From NCBI GenBank assembly GCA_021307315.1, contig JAJSPD010000023.1, positions 124,001 to 188,000 of the forward strand: DNA of 64,000 nt. Direction: 5' to 3'. This DNA is from Bisporella sp. PMI_857 (taxonomy: Eukaryota > Ascomycota > Leotiomycetes > Helotiales > Helotiaceae). The translations under genes were made by a program, and so were the position numbers. Under the pieces are notes generated by a model. That model made no database searches and was not told where the DNA came from. It saw only the letters and a program-made list of their open reading frames with translations. Positions 24,204 through 35,342 of the stretch are shown here, one piece after another. Position 1 is the stretch's first letter; each line of letters opens with the position of its first letter.

Positions 24204-24761
24204 TCGCAGTCTATAGCTAGATAGTGAAAGAGTTAATAAATCAACAGTATCTGAAACAAAGGGCTTTCGCTTAAAAAGGGGCTCTCGCTTACGTTAGGGC
24301 TTGATCAGAGTCAACGAATCATTGTCATTCAACGACTTCTCCCGGAGATGAGATCTCTTTAGTCTTATTGGATAGCAACGTAACTTGTCATAACCGCGCG
24401 CGAAGAATAAATCTTTCGAGCATTAAAAGTGGAGCCACTATATGATAACCACACATAGAGAGGCAGCAAATCATCAATGAGAGTATATTATGGGTCAATA
24501 TCTAAAAGTAATAATTCCTCAACGCTTATATAGGAAAATTGTCTCTAGGGTCCACAAATGCATGTATCTCGCTCATCTTCTTTGCTCGAGCTTGAGCTTT
24601 TTCTGATTACTTTTGCGGCTCCGCCGCTTTCGGCCGAGTTCTCACGGGAACCTTTCCTGACATTACCCCGCCAAATGTTGATGGTATCACTCTCCCCAAA
24701 ACTAGCGGTGGGAGCATTATTCTGATGGTGCGCTTCCCATGTATCAGCTGTGTGGGTCTAG
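24204..24761. other. AT-rich intergenic DNA
   Basis: No gene supported. Two near-repeats GGGCTTTCGCTTAAAAAGGG / GGGGCTCTCGCTTACGTTAG occur at 24260-24300. Confidence 0.4.
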
Positions 24762-25010
24762 TCATTTTCTCCGGGCCGGCTTCTTCTGAGGACTAGCGTA
24801 TTCCCAAACTAGCCTACGGGGAGAGCTCATCTTCCTTGCATAGTCTTGTGGAAGTGTTTCGGACCAAAAAGCTTTCGTCTAGAAGAAATCTTCTGGACGA
24901 CTAACACTTCTATAAACTTTCTTCAGTGAGTTGTGCGCTTCTACATCCTTCCTTCTATTAGCACTCATGTCCTCGAAGTTCTCTACTCGCGACTCCTCCA
25001 TCCTAGGCAT
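24762..25010 (-). pseudogene. Short coding relic with an in-frame TAG
   Basis: From an ATG at 25010 the minus strand reads 43 codons (MPRMEESRVENFEDMSANRR...). It meets TAG at 24881-24879 and continues in the same frame for 39 protein-like codons (KAFWSETLPQDYARKM...) to TGA at 24762. No domain recognised. It could be a decayed gene or an exon pair whose intron I cannot place. Confidence 0.25.
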
Positions 25011-25991
25011 GGCACTTTTCTTGAATTAATCTCCTTGCGGTTGTGTGCGCCTAACTTAAACAATTTTTTTTTTCTAGAATGTTCCGCGGGCAACATAGAA
25101 TCCTCCTAACATGCCTGTTCACGTGACAGATGCTTTTGATCTAATTTTAGACATGTGCTGACGCGGCTCTAATTTTAGCTAAAACCTTTTGAAATAAACA
25201 GAATAATCTCCCAACATCTTTCTAGCTGACAATTCTTATTCAATCTCTCGATAATATTCTACTGAACCAAAAATAGCTTATAATACCTCCCGCTACACAT
25301 ACAGACCCCTCATACACTTTCGCATCTTACAGTGTTTGGTCAGTCTAACTGATAGTTAGCGACGCTATCGCTTCCATCGGCAAAGGAATCAAGCCATAAG
25401 CTCCAGAAACAGGCAGACCGGCGAAGGAGAGCATACTTACAGGCACGTCGATAAGTGTGGGCTCTTTTCGCGCATAATGAACTTAGCCATGTGTGGCTTC
25501 CAAGCTCTGAACCTTTGCTAGCCCTATCTTTCTCCCCCACAGAGTTTGGACGGAATCCGCCTATCTATCTGCCGACGATGAATTCGACTCGCATTCGACT
25601 TAAGCATCAGAAGGGAAGCGTGGTGGCTACACGACAAGGTACAACTGCAGCATGAGCTTCCGCATTCGTCTGTCGTAGCGTATGCCCTCAAAGGCTGCCG
25701 TCTCCAAGTGGACACTCCATCATCTCTAATGCAGAACGGCTGCGTTGGGTTGCAGAGTCGAGGGCTTGCCTGTGCGGTGACCTTCCGGCATCTGGCCAGT
25801 CAGAGCTGTCACATCGAGACTGCCACCTCGATAGAGCTGTTACTATGTCAATTCTGTCATCTTATCGGTCTATCACTTCGTCAAGACTATCATCTCTCCA
25901 TTTTGCTATAAAGAAGTCTTCATTCCATTCTGTAAGACTGGCCATTTTCTATTTACAGGTAGCCTGCCCGCCTTTTTCTTATTCTTCTGCC
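25011..25991. other. Intergenic
   Basis: No supported gene; a T-run (TTTTTTTTT) at about 25064 and small overlapping frames only. Confidence 0.4.
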
Positions 25992-26361
25992 TTATTCTTC
26001 AGAGGCAATTTTTTTTTCTTTGGTATGTTTAGAAATGCGTTTTTCGATATCTTCCGGTAACATATTCTTTGGAAGAGGATAGGCAGTTTGCTAGATAAGT
26101 ATTAGCACCGATTGCATATTTTGGGCAAGTACTTGCGTTACTTACTATCTCTGCCATAGATGGTGGCCACGATGCATGGTTCCTAGAATTGTACATCGTG
26201 TATCGACTATGCTTGCAAATGATCAGCGCTACGTCGATACCATCAAACTCCCCTAATTCATAGGCTTTCTTGATCAAGGTATCCTTTCTCCTGTTTATTC
26301 CCTCGCTCTTTCGTTTTCTTTTTATCCCTTCGCCGCTTCCTTTGCTATTTTTAGCCTCCAT
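25992..26361 (-). CDS. Small MADS-box (SRF-type) protein, two exons (104 aa)
   Basis: Exon 1 is 26361-26146 and exon 2 is 26090-25992. The 55-nt intron has a GTAAGT donor, a GTGCTAATAC branch site and an ATCTAG acceptor. A Lys/Arg-rich N-terminus leads into a MADS-box-like block, INRRKDTLIKKAYELGEFDG then IDVALIIC, followed by RYTMYNSRNHASWPP. Exon 2 adds AYPLPKNMLPEDIEKR. MADS boxes bind CArG-type DNA as dimers. The Leu-Ile-Lys-Lys-Ala and Val-Ala-Leu-Ile-Ile core is kept, while residues before the box differ from classical Mcm1/Rlm1. At ~100 aa it is far shorter than Mcm1/Rlm1-type regulators and has no activation region. I infer a stand-alone DNA-binding module of a lineage-specific family. 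Confidence 0.75.
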
Positions 26362-27045
26362 TTATACAGAACTTTTTCAGAAGTCGAGAAGGTTTCTCCA
26401 GGTCACTCAATACACTTCGAGTCTTAAGGCCGAGATATTTAAGAGCTGTCTTGTTGTTCAGGGCCGTGTTTTATGAAGGGCCTTCTATTATTGATGGTTG
26501 TCTTTGAGGACCCTCTTGTATTGATGGTCAACAAGTGTGCTAGAAACTAGGCATAGGGGTCAAATTTGAACCTCTAAAAGGTTCAATTGCGCAATAGATC
26601 CTGAACGGGTTCCCTTGAAACCAAATGATGGGGAGCGAATTTGGATCCCTCAATCCTATGAATAGACTTGGCACAGTCAGCCCCATGTCTCTGCACCCTT
26701 GTCTCTGCATCCTTGTCTTTGCACTATTGTCTCTCATATTTTATGATCTCTCGAACGCTCTGTTCAGGAGATCACTATCTGCTATACACGAGAATCTAGA
26801 AGTAGCGTATCGCAGCTGTATGTTGCTCAACAGAACACTAAGTAGCCTACCCCGAAACTATTTTTAGATGGCGTATGTGCCTTATTCGTACTCCAAGCCA
26901 AAGTAGTCCGAATTTCACTACGCGAATTCGGCCTAATAAAACTTAGCGCAATCTGAAATTTTCCACTGAAACTTTAAATGGCCTATCATTGAAGGAAACC
27001 CGGGGTGGTTGAGGGGCTGGGGTTCCCCGGCTTAGGTGCATAATA
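26362..27045. other. Intergenic
   Basis: No supported gene. Short open frames on both strands around 26540-26870 show no domain-like sequence. Confidence 0.4.
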
Positions 27046-27175
27046 GTTATACAACAACTTGTTATACAACAACTTGTTATATAATAACTTGTTGCACAAC
27101 AACCTGTTACACGACTACTTGTTGCATAACTACTTGTTGCACAACAACCTGTTATATAATAAATTGTTGTATAAT
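27046..27175. repeat. 15-bp minisatellite
   Basis: About 8-9 imperfect tandem copies of GTTATACAACAACTT, with variants GTTGCACAACAACCT and GTTATATAATAACTT. Differences between units are mainly T/C at a few positions. Confidence 0.85.
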
Positions 27176-27329
27176 CTAGCACAATCCCAGCTCCGAATTA
27201 GCTGAGCTGTCAGAGTCATGTGGAATAAAAACACCATTATGTAAGCGTGACGGCCTGATGCCACCATCTAAATAGTAATAAGCTGGTACAACTCACTAAT
27301 TCAGGGTGCATTATTCTGATGGCGATTGA

Positions 27330-27610
27330 CCACTTTACTTGTGCCAGCCTGTTACCATCGCTGGCACCTAGTCGATTGCTTGTGCTAGTCCATTACTTGT
27401 GCCAGTAATAAGCTAGTACAAATGATAGGTTGGTACAAACAATAAGCTGGTACTAGCGGTGGGTTGGTGCAAATCACGGGTTGGTACATGTAATAAGCTG
27501 GTACTAACGGTGGGTTGGTACAAATAATTAGCTTGTACTAATGCACTGCTTGTAATAATAAATTATAAGTTCTAATGCATTATTTGTACTAATACATTGT
27601 TACGGGTGAT
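27330..27610. repeat. Degenerate GGTTGGTACAAATAATAAGC repeat tract
   Basis: Words such as AATAAGCTGGTAC, GGTTGGTACAAA, CTTGTGCCAG and CTTGTACTAATGCA recur about every 17-20 bp through this stretch, with heavy drift. No coding potential. Confidence 0.6.
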
Positions 27611-28287
27611 AGGTTCTGGATGCATTATTCTGATGATGATGCTTAGTGCCTATTAGGTATTAGCTTATCATTTGGACTTGTGGGCCGGCCCGTTATGTGG
27701 ATCCGGGATTTGATCGTAGCTTACCCCGCCAATAGTTGATGGTAGTATCAGTGCAATATACTGGTCCAATGCATTGCTTGCATTAATATCACGAAGTCAC
27801 AGATCACTATATGTAAACGAGATGAGCTCTTTATATATCTCCTAAAATCGAGCACCTCGAAAGACCCTTTGGAGTCTTGTCGTATAATTCTGCTTCTATT
27901 TTATATCTTCGTTAATAATCACTCTTGAACACAGAAAAACCACGTCAAATACTAAGTGCTGTGAACCCAACGGTGTCAGTAGCTCTTGTTGGGGACCGGG
28001 ACATTTAATCCGGCACGACACACAACAAACTCATCCCTTGATCATCTTTCATTTCAATTCATTGGTTAATTTCATTCCAGAGAGCACATAAAATTAGCTG
28101 AGGCGAGGGCATACGTCCGCCTCCGCCTAGCCTGGCTACTGAATCCTCGATCGACCACCACATAAACATGATCAGAACAGTGAGATTAGCAGTCGATAAC
28201 AACAGCCATTTCTGGTTTCTTCATGAGGTAGGACACGGAACCGCTAGTTAAAGCGCAAACTATCTACCTCTTTTAGAAGCCACCTCC
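27611..28287. other. Intergenic between minisatellites and duplication copy B
   Basis: AT-rich, with stops in all frames; no gene supported. Confidence 0.4.
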
Positions 28288-28373
28288 ATCTGTAAAAGAT
28301 TTTAAGTACCAGAGTTCCCCAAGCTGAAATATCCAATGATACTATCTCGGATCTCTTCCATCGTTCGTCAATA

Positions 28374-30955
28374 CTACTGTGAAGCATTTGCTTGTACTGA
28401 GAAGTCTTTTGCTAATGATGCCGTCGCCTTCATATGTTCCGCTTTCCCAATCAACTGGAACATGTCTTGCACCCACTGTCTCTCTGCCCCTCCTTCAGGC
28501 AAGGTATCGTACGCAACCCGAAGAGAGCCCAGCACCCGAGTACTATGATTTGGGACTACTCGTATAAAATATTCCGTACTTCTACAGATAAGACACGCTA
28601 GGCTATACTGCTCATAAGGCTCCAGCTTCTTCCGTCCGCATATCAACGAATGAGATTGTAAGAAGAGCTCCATAGTATAAGCATAACGCACGTGCCAGTT
28701 CGGGCTCAGGATAAGTGACTGCGAGTGGAGAAATGAGTTCTCCACTTAACAGGTCTCGACATCGGAAGACTGGAAACTGGGTATCTGCGGCCGAAGGAAG
28801 CTGCGATCCTTTTACCTGATCTGAAGATTCTAAAGGCCCGCCAATCTGGTCCGCATGTTTTATTTTCCACTTATGTAAACGGCATTCAATATCAGCTACT
28901 GATGCCTGTAATATACCCCGTCGGTCTAGTATCTGGGAAGGTGGTATAGAATTCGCTTTTGTAACTGCTATAATACCATTATAATATGCAAGGAAAGTAG
29001 GAATGTCTGCTAGAATGTCCAGGAAATGCTGCACAAAGTCTTTCGGGCTGATAGAACAAGGAATTGTCTTCCATTCCTCCTTTGCAAGAAACGTTGGAGA
29101 TCGGCAAGCTATAGCTGTAGTGATCTAGATAGTTATTAATATTTTGAAGTTTGAATAGCTGAGTTTCTGGAGCTGTACCAAATAATTACGGTAACTAACA
29201 AAGCACAGATGTTCTAAGCCAGAGATATGACTTTGTGGCCCGCGAAACTCGATCAGTTTTAACGCACCCATTATATGATTAACCAAGCTCTTTTCGGATG
29301 TGTTTTGAAGTAACTGATTATAACACGAAATTGAGCTTATGTCATTTATAAGCATAATAAGGATAGGTTACCTCATAATGAACTGCCAAAAACACGGTGA
29401 GCAAAGTTAATAGTGATCTGCATTGGCTCGAAAACAACAAAGCGTTTTGCAACACTCTTAAGACATTGATATACAATTTTTGCGCTGCAAACACGATCCT
29501 TGAGTCACCGATAGAAGATCCAAAATATGTTGCTGAAACAGATAGAAGCACGTTATATATAATCGGCGATGAGTGCCTGACCTCTGCAACGACACGAAAA
29601 CAATCTGGAGATCTGTGGCCTGGTGGTGTGACTGTAGCAAAAGCGTCCAAGTAGCTTTCTAAGAATACGTCATATATAAAGGTCTCGGACATACGTTGGC
29701 TAGCAGAAAGTGCTAGAAAGTAGCGCATTCTTAGTGGAGGTTTAAGGACTGGACACTATTAGCTGCTAAACTCGAGGTAAAATTTACTAGAATATGAATT
29801 GTGATGTTGGTATAGAACAGCCTTCTCTGTCTTTTGTTCTAAGTCCTATTGCCTTTTGTATAGTAGGTTTCTCCTTTCTAGGTGCATTAATAGTCGTAGC
29901 TTTCACTTCCTACACACTCTTATCATTGACCAGAGCAGTACTTACAGTATCCGAGTCTGGCTCTTCAGTCGCTGCATCCTTAATACAACCTGGATCCGTT
30001 TCATCGCTTTCTTTCCATAAATTAGAAGATGTTTGTGCCACTTTACATACGGCCGTATAATTTAGGCTGTCGTCTGATCCGATCCGATGTATAGCTTGAG
30101 GCACGCTAGAAAGTAGGGCAGTACCTGGTGATTGTTGGTTCTGATGAAAGTGTTGCATGTACTTTCTTACTGAAACTTGTTCCGTCCTATCTCGAGCTGC
30201 GCGTTCAAGACTATGCTTGAAAGGAGGATACTGGGAAACAATAACATCATGATCAACACTAGTCATATTGTCTTCAACTTCTCCTAGCGCCTTGCCAGGG
30301 GAACATGCTTCCCCACTCTCATGTTCGACATTATCATTATCATTATCTTGGTAGCCAGTAATTGCTTTCGCGAGCGATAAGGTCTCAACTGTCACTCGGA
30401 GGCTATGGCTAATCTCGGGAGCCTGGTCTAAAACGCCACTTGCGAGAATCTTCTTTTCGAAGTCAAGTAATACTCTAGTCGCTTGAGAGATTTTATTCTC
30501 TATATTCAACACTTCGTTTTTGAGTGATTGGATTTTGGTTTCTCGGCGGAGTGTAAAGGCTCGCTGTGCCAATTTTACCTGAGTTCGACGCTTCTGCTGA
30601 TAATCAGTACATGTACTACTTGCTGGTGTTGTGATTGAAGAAAGTACTTACATCAGCTTGAGCCGAACATACAGGACTCAGTCTTGGCCTTCCTTTATGC
30701 TTCGCTATATTTTTGCCATCATGGCCGCTATGCTTTCTCTTGTCACTTCCTCTAGGTCGGTCGACTCTTTCGACAGGTGTTGTAAAAGACAATTGCTCTG
30801 GTTCTAAGAAATCATCCATCTTTAAATATCCCGAGAATCCTCGAGACGCTATGCTCCTCAGCAGACAAGACACTCGTACTCATCTGATAAGAGTTGTCGT
30901 GCAAGTCGTCAAGGTTCAAACCACAGCCTTGCTGTAAATTCTGAGCTCAGTAATG
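28374..30955 (-). pseudogene. bZIP-type transcription factor with fungal regulator domain, copy B, inactivated
   Basis: Same order of coding blocks as copy A: acidic N-terminus, basic region RRTQVKLAQRAFTLRRE, linker, regulator region at 29728-29350, then the end at 29034-28374. Defects seen: the start codon position reads TTA in place of copy A's ATG (near 30938), and there is a frame break in the N-terminal block near 30830. A TGG-to-TAG change after DKSV (about 29910) stands where copy A has tryptophan. A deletion also lies inside the C-terminal block near 28620. Tryptophan is intact at the site where copy A has a stop. I infer that each copy was inactivated separately. Confidence 0.75.
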
Positions 30956-31629
30956 TATGGCCGAGTTGGGGATGTACCCACGCTAAGGATTGAGCTATGG
31001 TAGACGGATGAGGTCATAGATGTGCTGCAGGAGATCGCGAGAGATTCATCGAGAGGCTATATGTGTGGCCTGGAACGCAGCTCCGTTTTCGAAGCTGCAT
31101 GTCTCATTACGTTCTGTTACCTTTGTGCCTTTACAAACCTGACGTATCATGCAGCACGATTTGGAAATAACCGTGATATGTATATGCATGGATCGTCGCC
31201 AAGGAAGGCAACCCCTACCCATAAGCTGAACCATCCTTACCCCTCATCACTTGACAGCATCCTCGTTATTGACTTCGTCAAACCATAAATAATATTAGAA
31301 CCTTTTTCCTCTAGTCCTCTCTCTCACTCCTAATTGCAAACATTCATCTGTAAATAACCACATTCATTGTTGACACCCTAATTCGCGGTCGCAAAAACTT
31401 ACAAACAGGTAAATTGCATTTCTTTTTCTGCAGCCTAAGTAGACTCACCCAAAAAATCTTTAAATTTGGGTCCGTGGGTTCAGGAAAGCTTTTCTGTGCC
31501 CCTACTAATTGGCCGCCCTGCCTCCTTGGGAGACTGATGGTGAAATTAGGTCCGTGGGCAGAACAAATATCAAAAGGTGACACATCATATAGTGCACAAT
31601 CGTTAATAGCAGTAATGCAGCGTCGCCGA

Positions 31630-31870
31630 TGAGTGATACCAGCACAATTGTGCTGGGAAAGATGGGTTGGCACAATTGCTCTAGCACAGATAGTGTCCCA
31701 GCACAGTTGTGCTGGCACAGTATTCGGGCTAGCCCACAATCCATGCTAGGACGATAGTGCTGGGACTTAACTAAGGCTAGCACAGCCGCTCCAGCTCATG
31801 CAGTGTCCTAGAGCAGATGTCCTAGCATGGATTTTGGGCTAGCCCAAGTCCTGTGCCAGCACAGTAGTGG
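31630..31870. repeat. Palindrome-rich satellite
   Basis: Contains several copies of the palindromic words CCAGCACAATTGTGCTGG, CCCAGCACAGTTGTGCTGG and TTGGGCTAGCCCAA/TCGGGCTAGCCC. These are spaced by degenerate GCTAGCACAG and GTCCTAG words, so the tract could fold into multiple small hairpins. Confidence 0.75.
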
Positions 31871-32639
31871 CAAGCACTATTTTAATCTCGCGTGCAGCAG
31901 ATAGTGATCTCCCGAACCGACCGTTTGAGAGATCGGGATAGATGTCCTCCCTGATCACTTGTTGCGGGACAGCTGTGATTTACAAAGATCTGGAAAAAGA
32001 AGAGGCTAGAGCGAGTGGATATTATTTATGACTATGGTGATCTATGAACGATGAGCCCCAGGTTATAGCGTATAACGTTACAGTCTATAGTCCAGGTTTG
32101 GCAATTAAACCACTCGGCAATTAAATAAATGACATTGGCAATGCAACCAGGATCCATGGTCTTTGTTGCACTCTATGGCCACCAAACCGGCGCTGAGCGT
32201 CGAGCTTTGGGAGGTTCGGTAAAGCTATAGATTTCAGTTCGTTATGAGATACCAGGGTTCAGAGGGTATAAGTAGGCGGCTCGGCATGTACCAGAATCAC
32301 GTGGTCTTAGTCCTAAATAAGAATAATAAACGAGACTATCACCTGCTAACCATGTGATGGTCATGACACAAATACAATGTTAGCCTTTCGAAAATGCCCC
32401 AAAAAAAAGAGTTTAAATTTGTAAATTTAGATCTGGATTTTTGGACTAACTTAAACGTTAATGCTTTTCTATTTAACATCGGCGTGCTTCTTGTTGCGCC
32501 AGTTTACCTGCCGTCTTCGGCATGCATTTCGGCCGCCAAGGATGCCGAAATGCTTGACACCGATATTGGAGTCATCCATCGTGAAAAGGACAAACGTCGT
32601 GCCAAATGCTTTGCCGCTATTTAAAAATAGATTGTTGGT

Positions 32640-32890
32640 GTTTCGAAGATTCGAGAATAGGATATCTCAAATCGTAAATTCCAGACCTGGATTATTGGAT
32701 TGGTGCTTTTATATTTGACAACGGCGGTCATTGATGGTGAGCTGGTGCATTGGACCAATCATAAGCGAGAACACCCGCCGTTCCCATTATTACCGAGGTA
32801 TGCACCGTTCCTTTCAACTGTGCATTTCGGTATCCTAGGATATTGAAATGCTTCACACATTCTGAGCCCATGCTCAACAGCGGGCATTGC
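32640..32890 (+). repeat. Dispersed repeat, copy 2
   Basis: Same order of words as the copy near 6355: TGGTGCTTTTATATTTGACA, ACCAATCATAAGCGAGAACA, TTACCGAGGT, CGGTATCCTAGGATATTGAA. It lies at the right end of duplication copy B. Confidence 0.75.
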
Positions 32891-33069
32891 ACCCTATTTT
32901 TTTCATTTTTAAAATCATCAGACCAAGTTTTAGATTTACTATTCATAATCTTGCACGATTAATGGGCTTGGGCCGAGATTAGATGTGGGGGAGATTCAAA
33001 AACAGAACCCCTCAAATATACACATCAGTAACCCTTAACTAACCAAAATGCGTTATCGCCATCTAAAAA

Positions 33070-33260
33070 TAGAATGCTGGCATTTCAAAGATCTGAGAGC
33101 AGAACACCTCTAATCGTAATTCCAAATATGGATTTTCGGATTGATGCTTTTGTATTTGACAACGACGGTTATTGATGGCGAGCTGGTGCATTGAACCAAT
33201 CATAAGCGAGAACACCTTCCATGACCACTATTACCGAGGTCTATCGCTGCGCTACTGTAG
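33070..33260 (+). repeat. Dispersed repeat, copy 3
   Basis: GGATTGATGCTTTTGTATTT, AACCAATCATAAGCGAGAAC and TTACCGAGGTCTATCGCTGC match copies 1, 2 and 4. It sits directly after copy 2, so part of the element is tandem here. Confidence 0.75.
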
Positions 33261-33299
33261 TGTACCCACCATTCCCTTCAACGGTGCCAAGGCGGCGCG

Positions 33300-33425
33300 T
33301 GTCCATTGATGATTGGCGCAATGCCTTTGGCATTTGTTGCCAGGAACGGGCTTCCGGAAGCGAGCGCTTAAAAACCGCCTTTCTCATATATAACAACATC
33401 GATCCGGAAATTCAGATCTGAAATT
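33300..33425 (+). repeat. Second dispersed repeat family (partners 46435-46562 and 33645-33722)
   Basis: TGATGATTGGCGCAA, GGCTTCCGGAAGCGAGCGCT, TAAAAACCGCC, AACAACATCGATC and TTTCAGATCTGA-like words recur at 46440-46562, and partly at 33645-33722. The reverse complement partly matches 48360-48420. Confidence 0.7.
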
Positions 33426-33429
33426 TATA

Positions 33430-34815
33430 TGCTCTGTTCTCGGATACTCGAGATACCAACTTTCTATTTTAAGCCAACAACACCTTTTGCACGACATCAG
33501 CCTCACGATTGATTGGATGCTGATTATGGGGCTTGCTTGGGCAATCTCTTAGTAGCTGCCGCCTATTTTATCCAGTCTATATCTGAAGCAAATTATGTAC
33601 TGTGATTTGCTCGGCCTGTACGAGAGAACGAAGCGGTCGCGTGGAACAGCCTCCCGGGAGCGCGCGCTTAGTGCCACCTTCCTCAAATATAGAAGCATCG
33701 ATTCGGAATTTCAGATCTGAGTTATATGTTACGAGTTACTGGAATATTAAACATTCTATTTATAGCTAGGGCAAAGCGTTTCTAAGCTGAAGAAGAGTGC
33801 TTGACATTGCTCTGTTCTTATAAAATAGTAGCCCAGCTTTTTAAGAACAGAGTTCTTAAATCATGAAGTTAAGATACCACCTATCAGTTCCTCACTTGGA
33901 ATCTTTCCGATGAGCCTTTGGATGGTATAACAGGGAGGTGTCAAATAATAGGCTGCTGTATTAGAAAGCGTTCAACACTCGCCGTAGGTAGAGAGAATAG
34001 GCTCAAAATCAATACACTTTTATTGCTCTAGATCCATGGTCAATCAATGTTCCGTATACCTAGATCTCGTAGAATACCGCAATTCAGGCAGAGTATACTT
34101 GATCGAAGATATTGGTACTACGGCCCGAAGGTTCGTCGTTGCCGTCGCTTTCTCGTGCCATGGAATCAACATTTGATCAGATTCCTCCACCTGTATACTT
34201 AGCTCTCGGATCAAGGTTTGATAACACGACGTTAATTCAATAGAGCGACTTTGGTGCGGGATCCGCGGAGTAGTCGAGGTTGAAAGAAGTGCTTGAAAGC
34301 GTCGGCGGATATTTAAATTGATTGATGATAAATATCAAGAAGCTCCCGCCTGCGACGGTCAAATCATCTGCGGTGGTCAATGAATGCCATGGGCTTTCAG
34401 GGGCCGTTTGGCCGCATTGAATCTTCGGCCTGGTACAGTAGTGGGGGCTCGGGGGCTCTAGTTATCAGGCGGCAGTGTTAGCGCTGAGGGGCTCCACCCT
34501 ATCGTTCGGCGATCGGAGAGGCGCACTTCAGCCTCATCTCCTCGATAAGAAATGCCGGGCTATGTTGCATCACATCTTCATTGTCTCGCCAATACCAGTC
34601 TCCAACCCCAGTCAGGCTGTGGTCGATTAAATTGTCACGAATACATCCCACTCAAACATAACCCCGACAAAACTCGAGGACGCTGCCTCTCATCAAACCT
34701 CAGATATCTAGGGAGGTAGAGTATGTGCGAGTGTTTTGACAGCATCCAGAGACTAGCACTCAGACAAGGCTCCAATGTTCCACAGCGCCGATCTCTGTCC
34801 TTTGGTAGAAGCTGG
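33430..34815. other. Repeat-rich intergenic DNA
   Basis: No gene supported. It contains a partial copy of the second dispersed repeat (33645-33722). A ~50-bp block at 34062 (AGATCTCGTAGAATACCGCA) recurs at 46194. Confidence 0.45.
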
Positions 34816-35001
34816 CTATGCTTCACGTGACATCATAGCACCGTTAGCACTCTTTTCCGCGCCAGCATCAAGTAGCATCTGTACAATCTTCTGATATCCT
34901 TTAAATGAAGCAGCCCGCATCGCATTGCCATATTCTTCACCACTCAGCCCCAGCGTTGAACAGCATTTGCACACATAGAAAGAATAGAAAGTAGATGTCA
35001 A
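34816..35001 (-). pseudogene. Ankyrin-repeat relic
   Basis: The minus strand reads EEYGNAMRAASFKGYQKIV then QMLLDAGAE, a single clear ankyrin repeat as in fungal NACHT/ankyrin proteins. Downstream the frame ends after ~13 residues and nothing ankyrin-like lies upstream. I infer a fragment of a former NLR or ankyrin gene. Confidence 0.55.
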
Positions 35002-35342
35002 TGAAATTGACCTGAAATACGACCTCTGATTGGCTCCAGGTCCACTTTTTAGGCTACTCCCGTCGCGTTGGCGGTTTAAGGGATACCCCTATCGCCAACG
35101 TCCTGCGCGCCATCTGGTTCTTCTCTCTGAACACGTCCGCCATCAGTAGAGGAAGATGCTGATAGGAATCCACACTTACAGTGCAGACTAATTTCAAAGT
35201 CTTCTCGATGCCTGGACATGCATGTCACACATTTTAGTCAATAATGAATACAGCTCACTTCAGAATGTAGATTGAATATCCAACCCTCGTCAAAGGAACC
35301 ATTGCTAGGAGTAATTACTTTTCATCAAAAAGATCCCTTAAT

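Larger units (their letters stand above)
28288..32870. repeat. Segmental duplication copy B (partner 1679-6640)
   Basis: Collinear with copy A from the TGTAAAAGAT word at 28291 through the dead regulator gene, its upstream DNA and the later GGGTATAAGTAG...GCTCGGCATG block (32266). About 26.6 kb separates the two copies, in the same orientation. Copy B has a palindromic satellite at about 31630-31870 where A has unrelated DNA, and lacks A's block 4930-5230. Confidence 0.85.

Noticed and set aside
27046..27175. CRISPR-like regular repeats
   Set aside because: The repeats are directly adjacent with no spacers and drift freely; this is a eukaryotic minisatellite.
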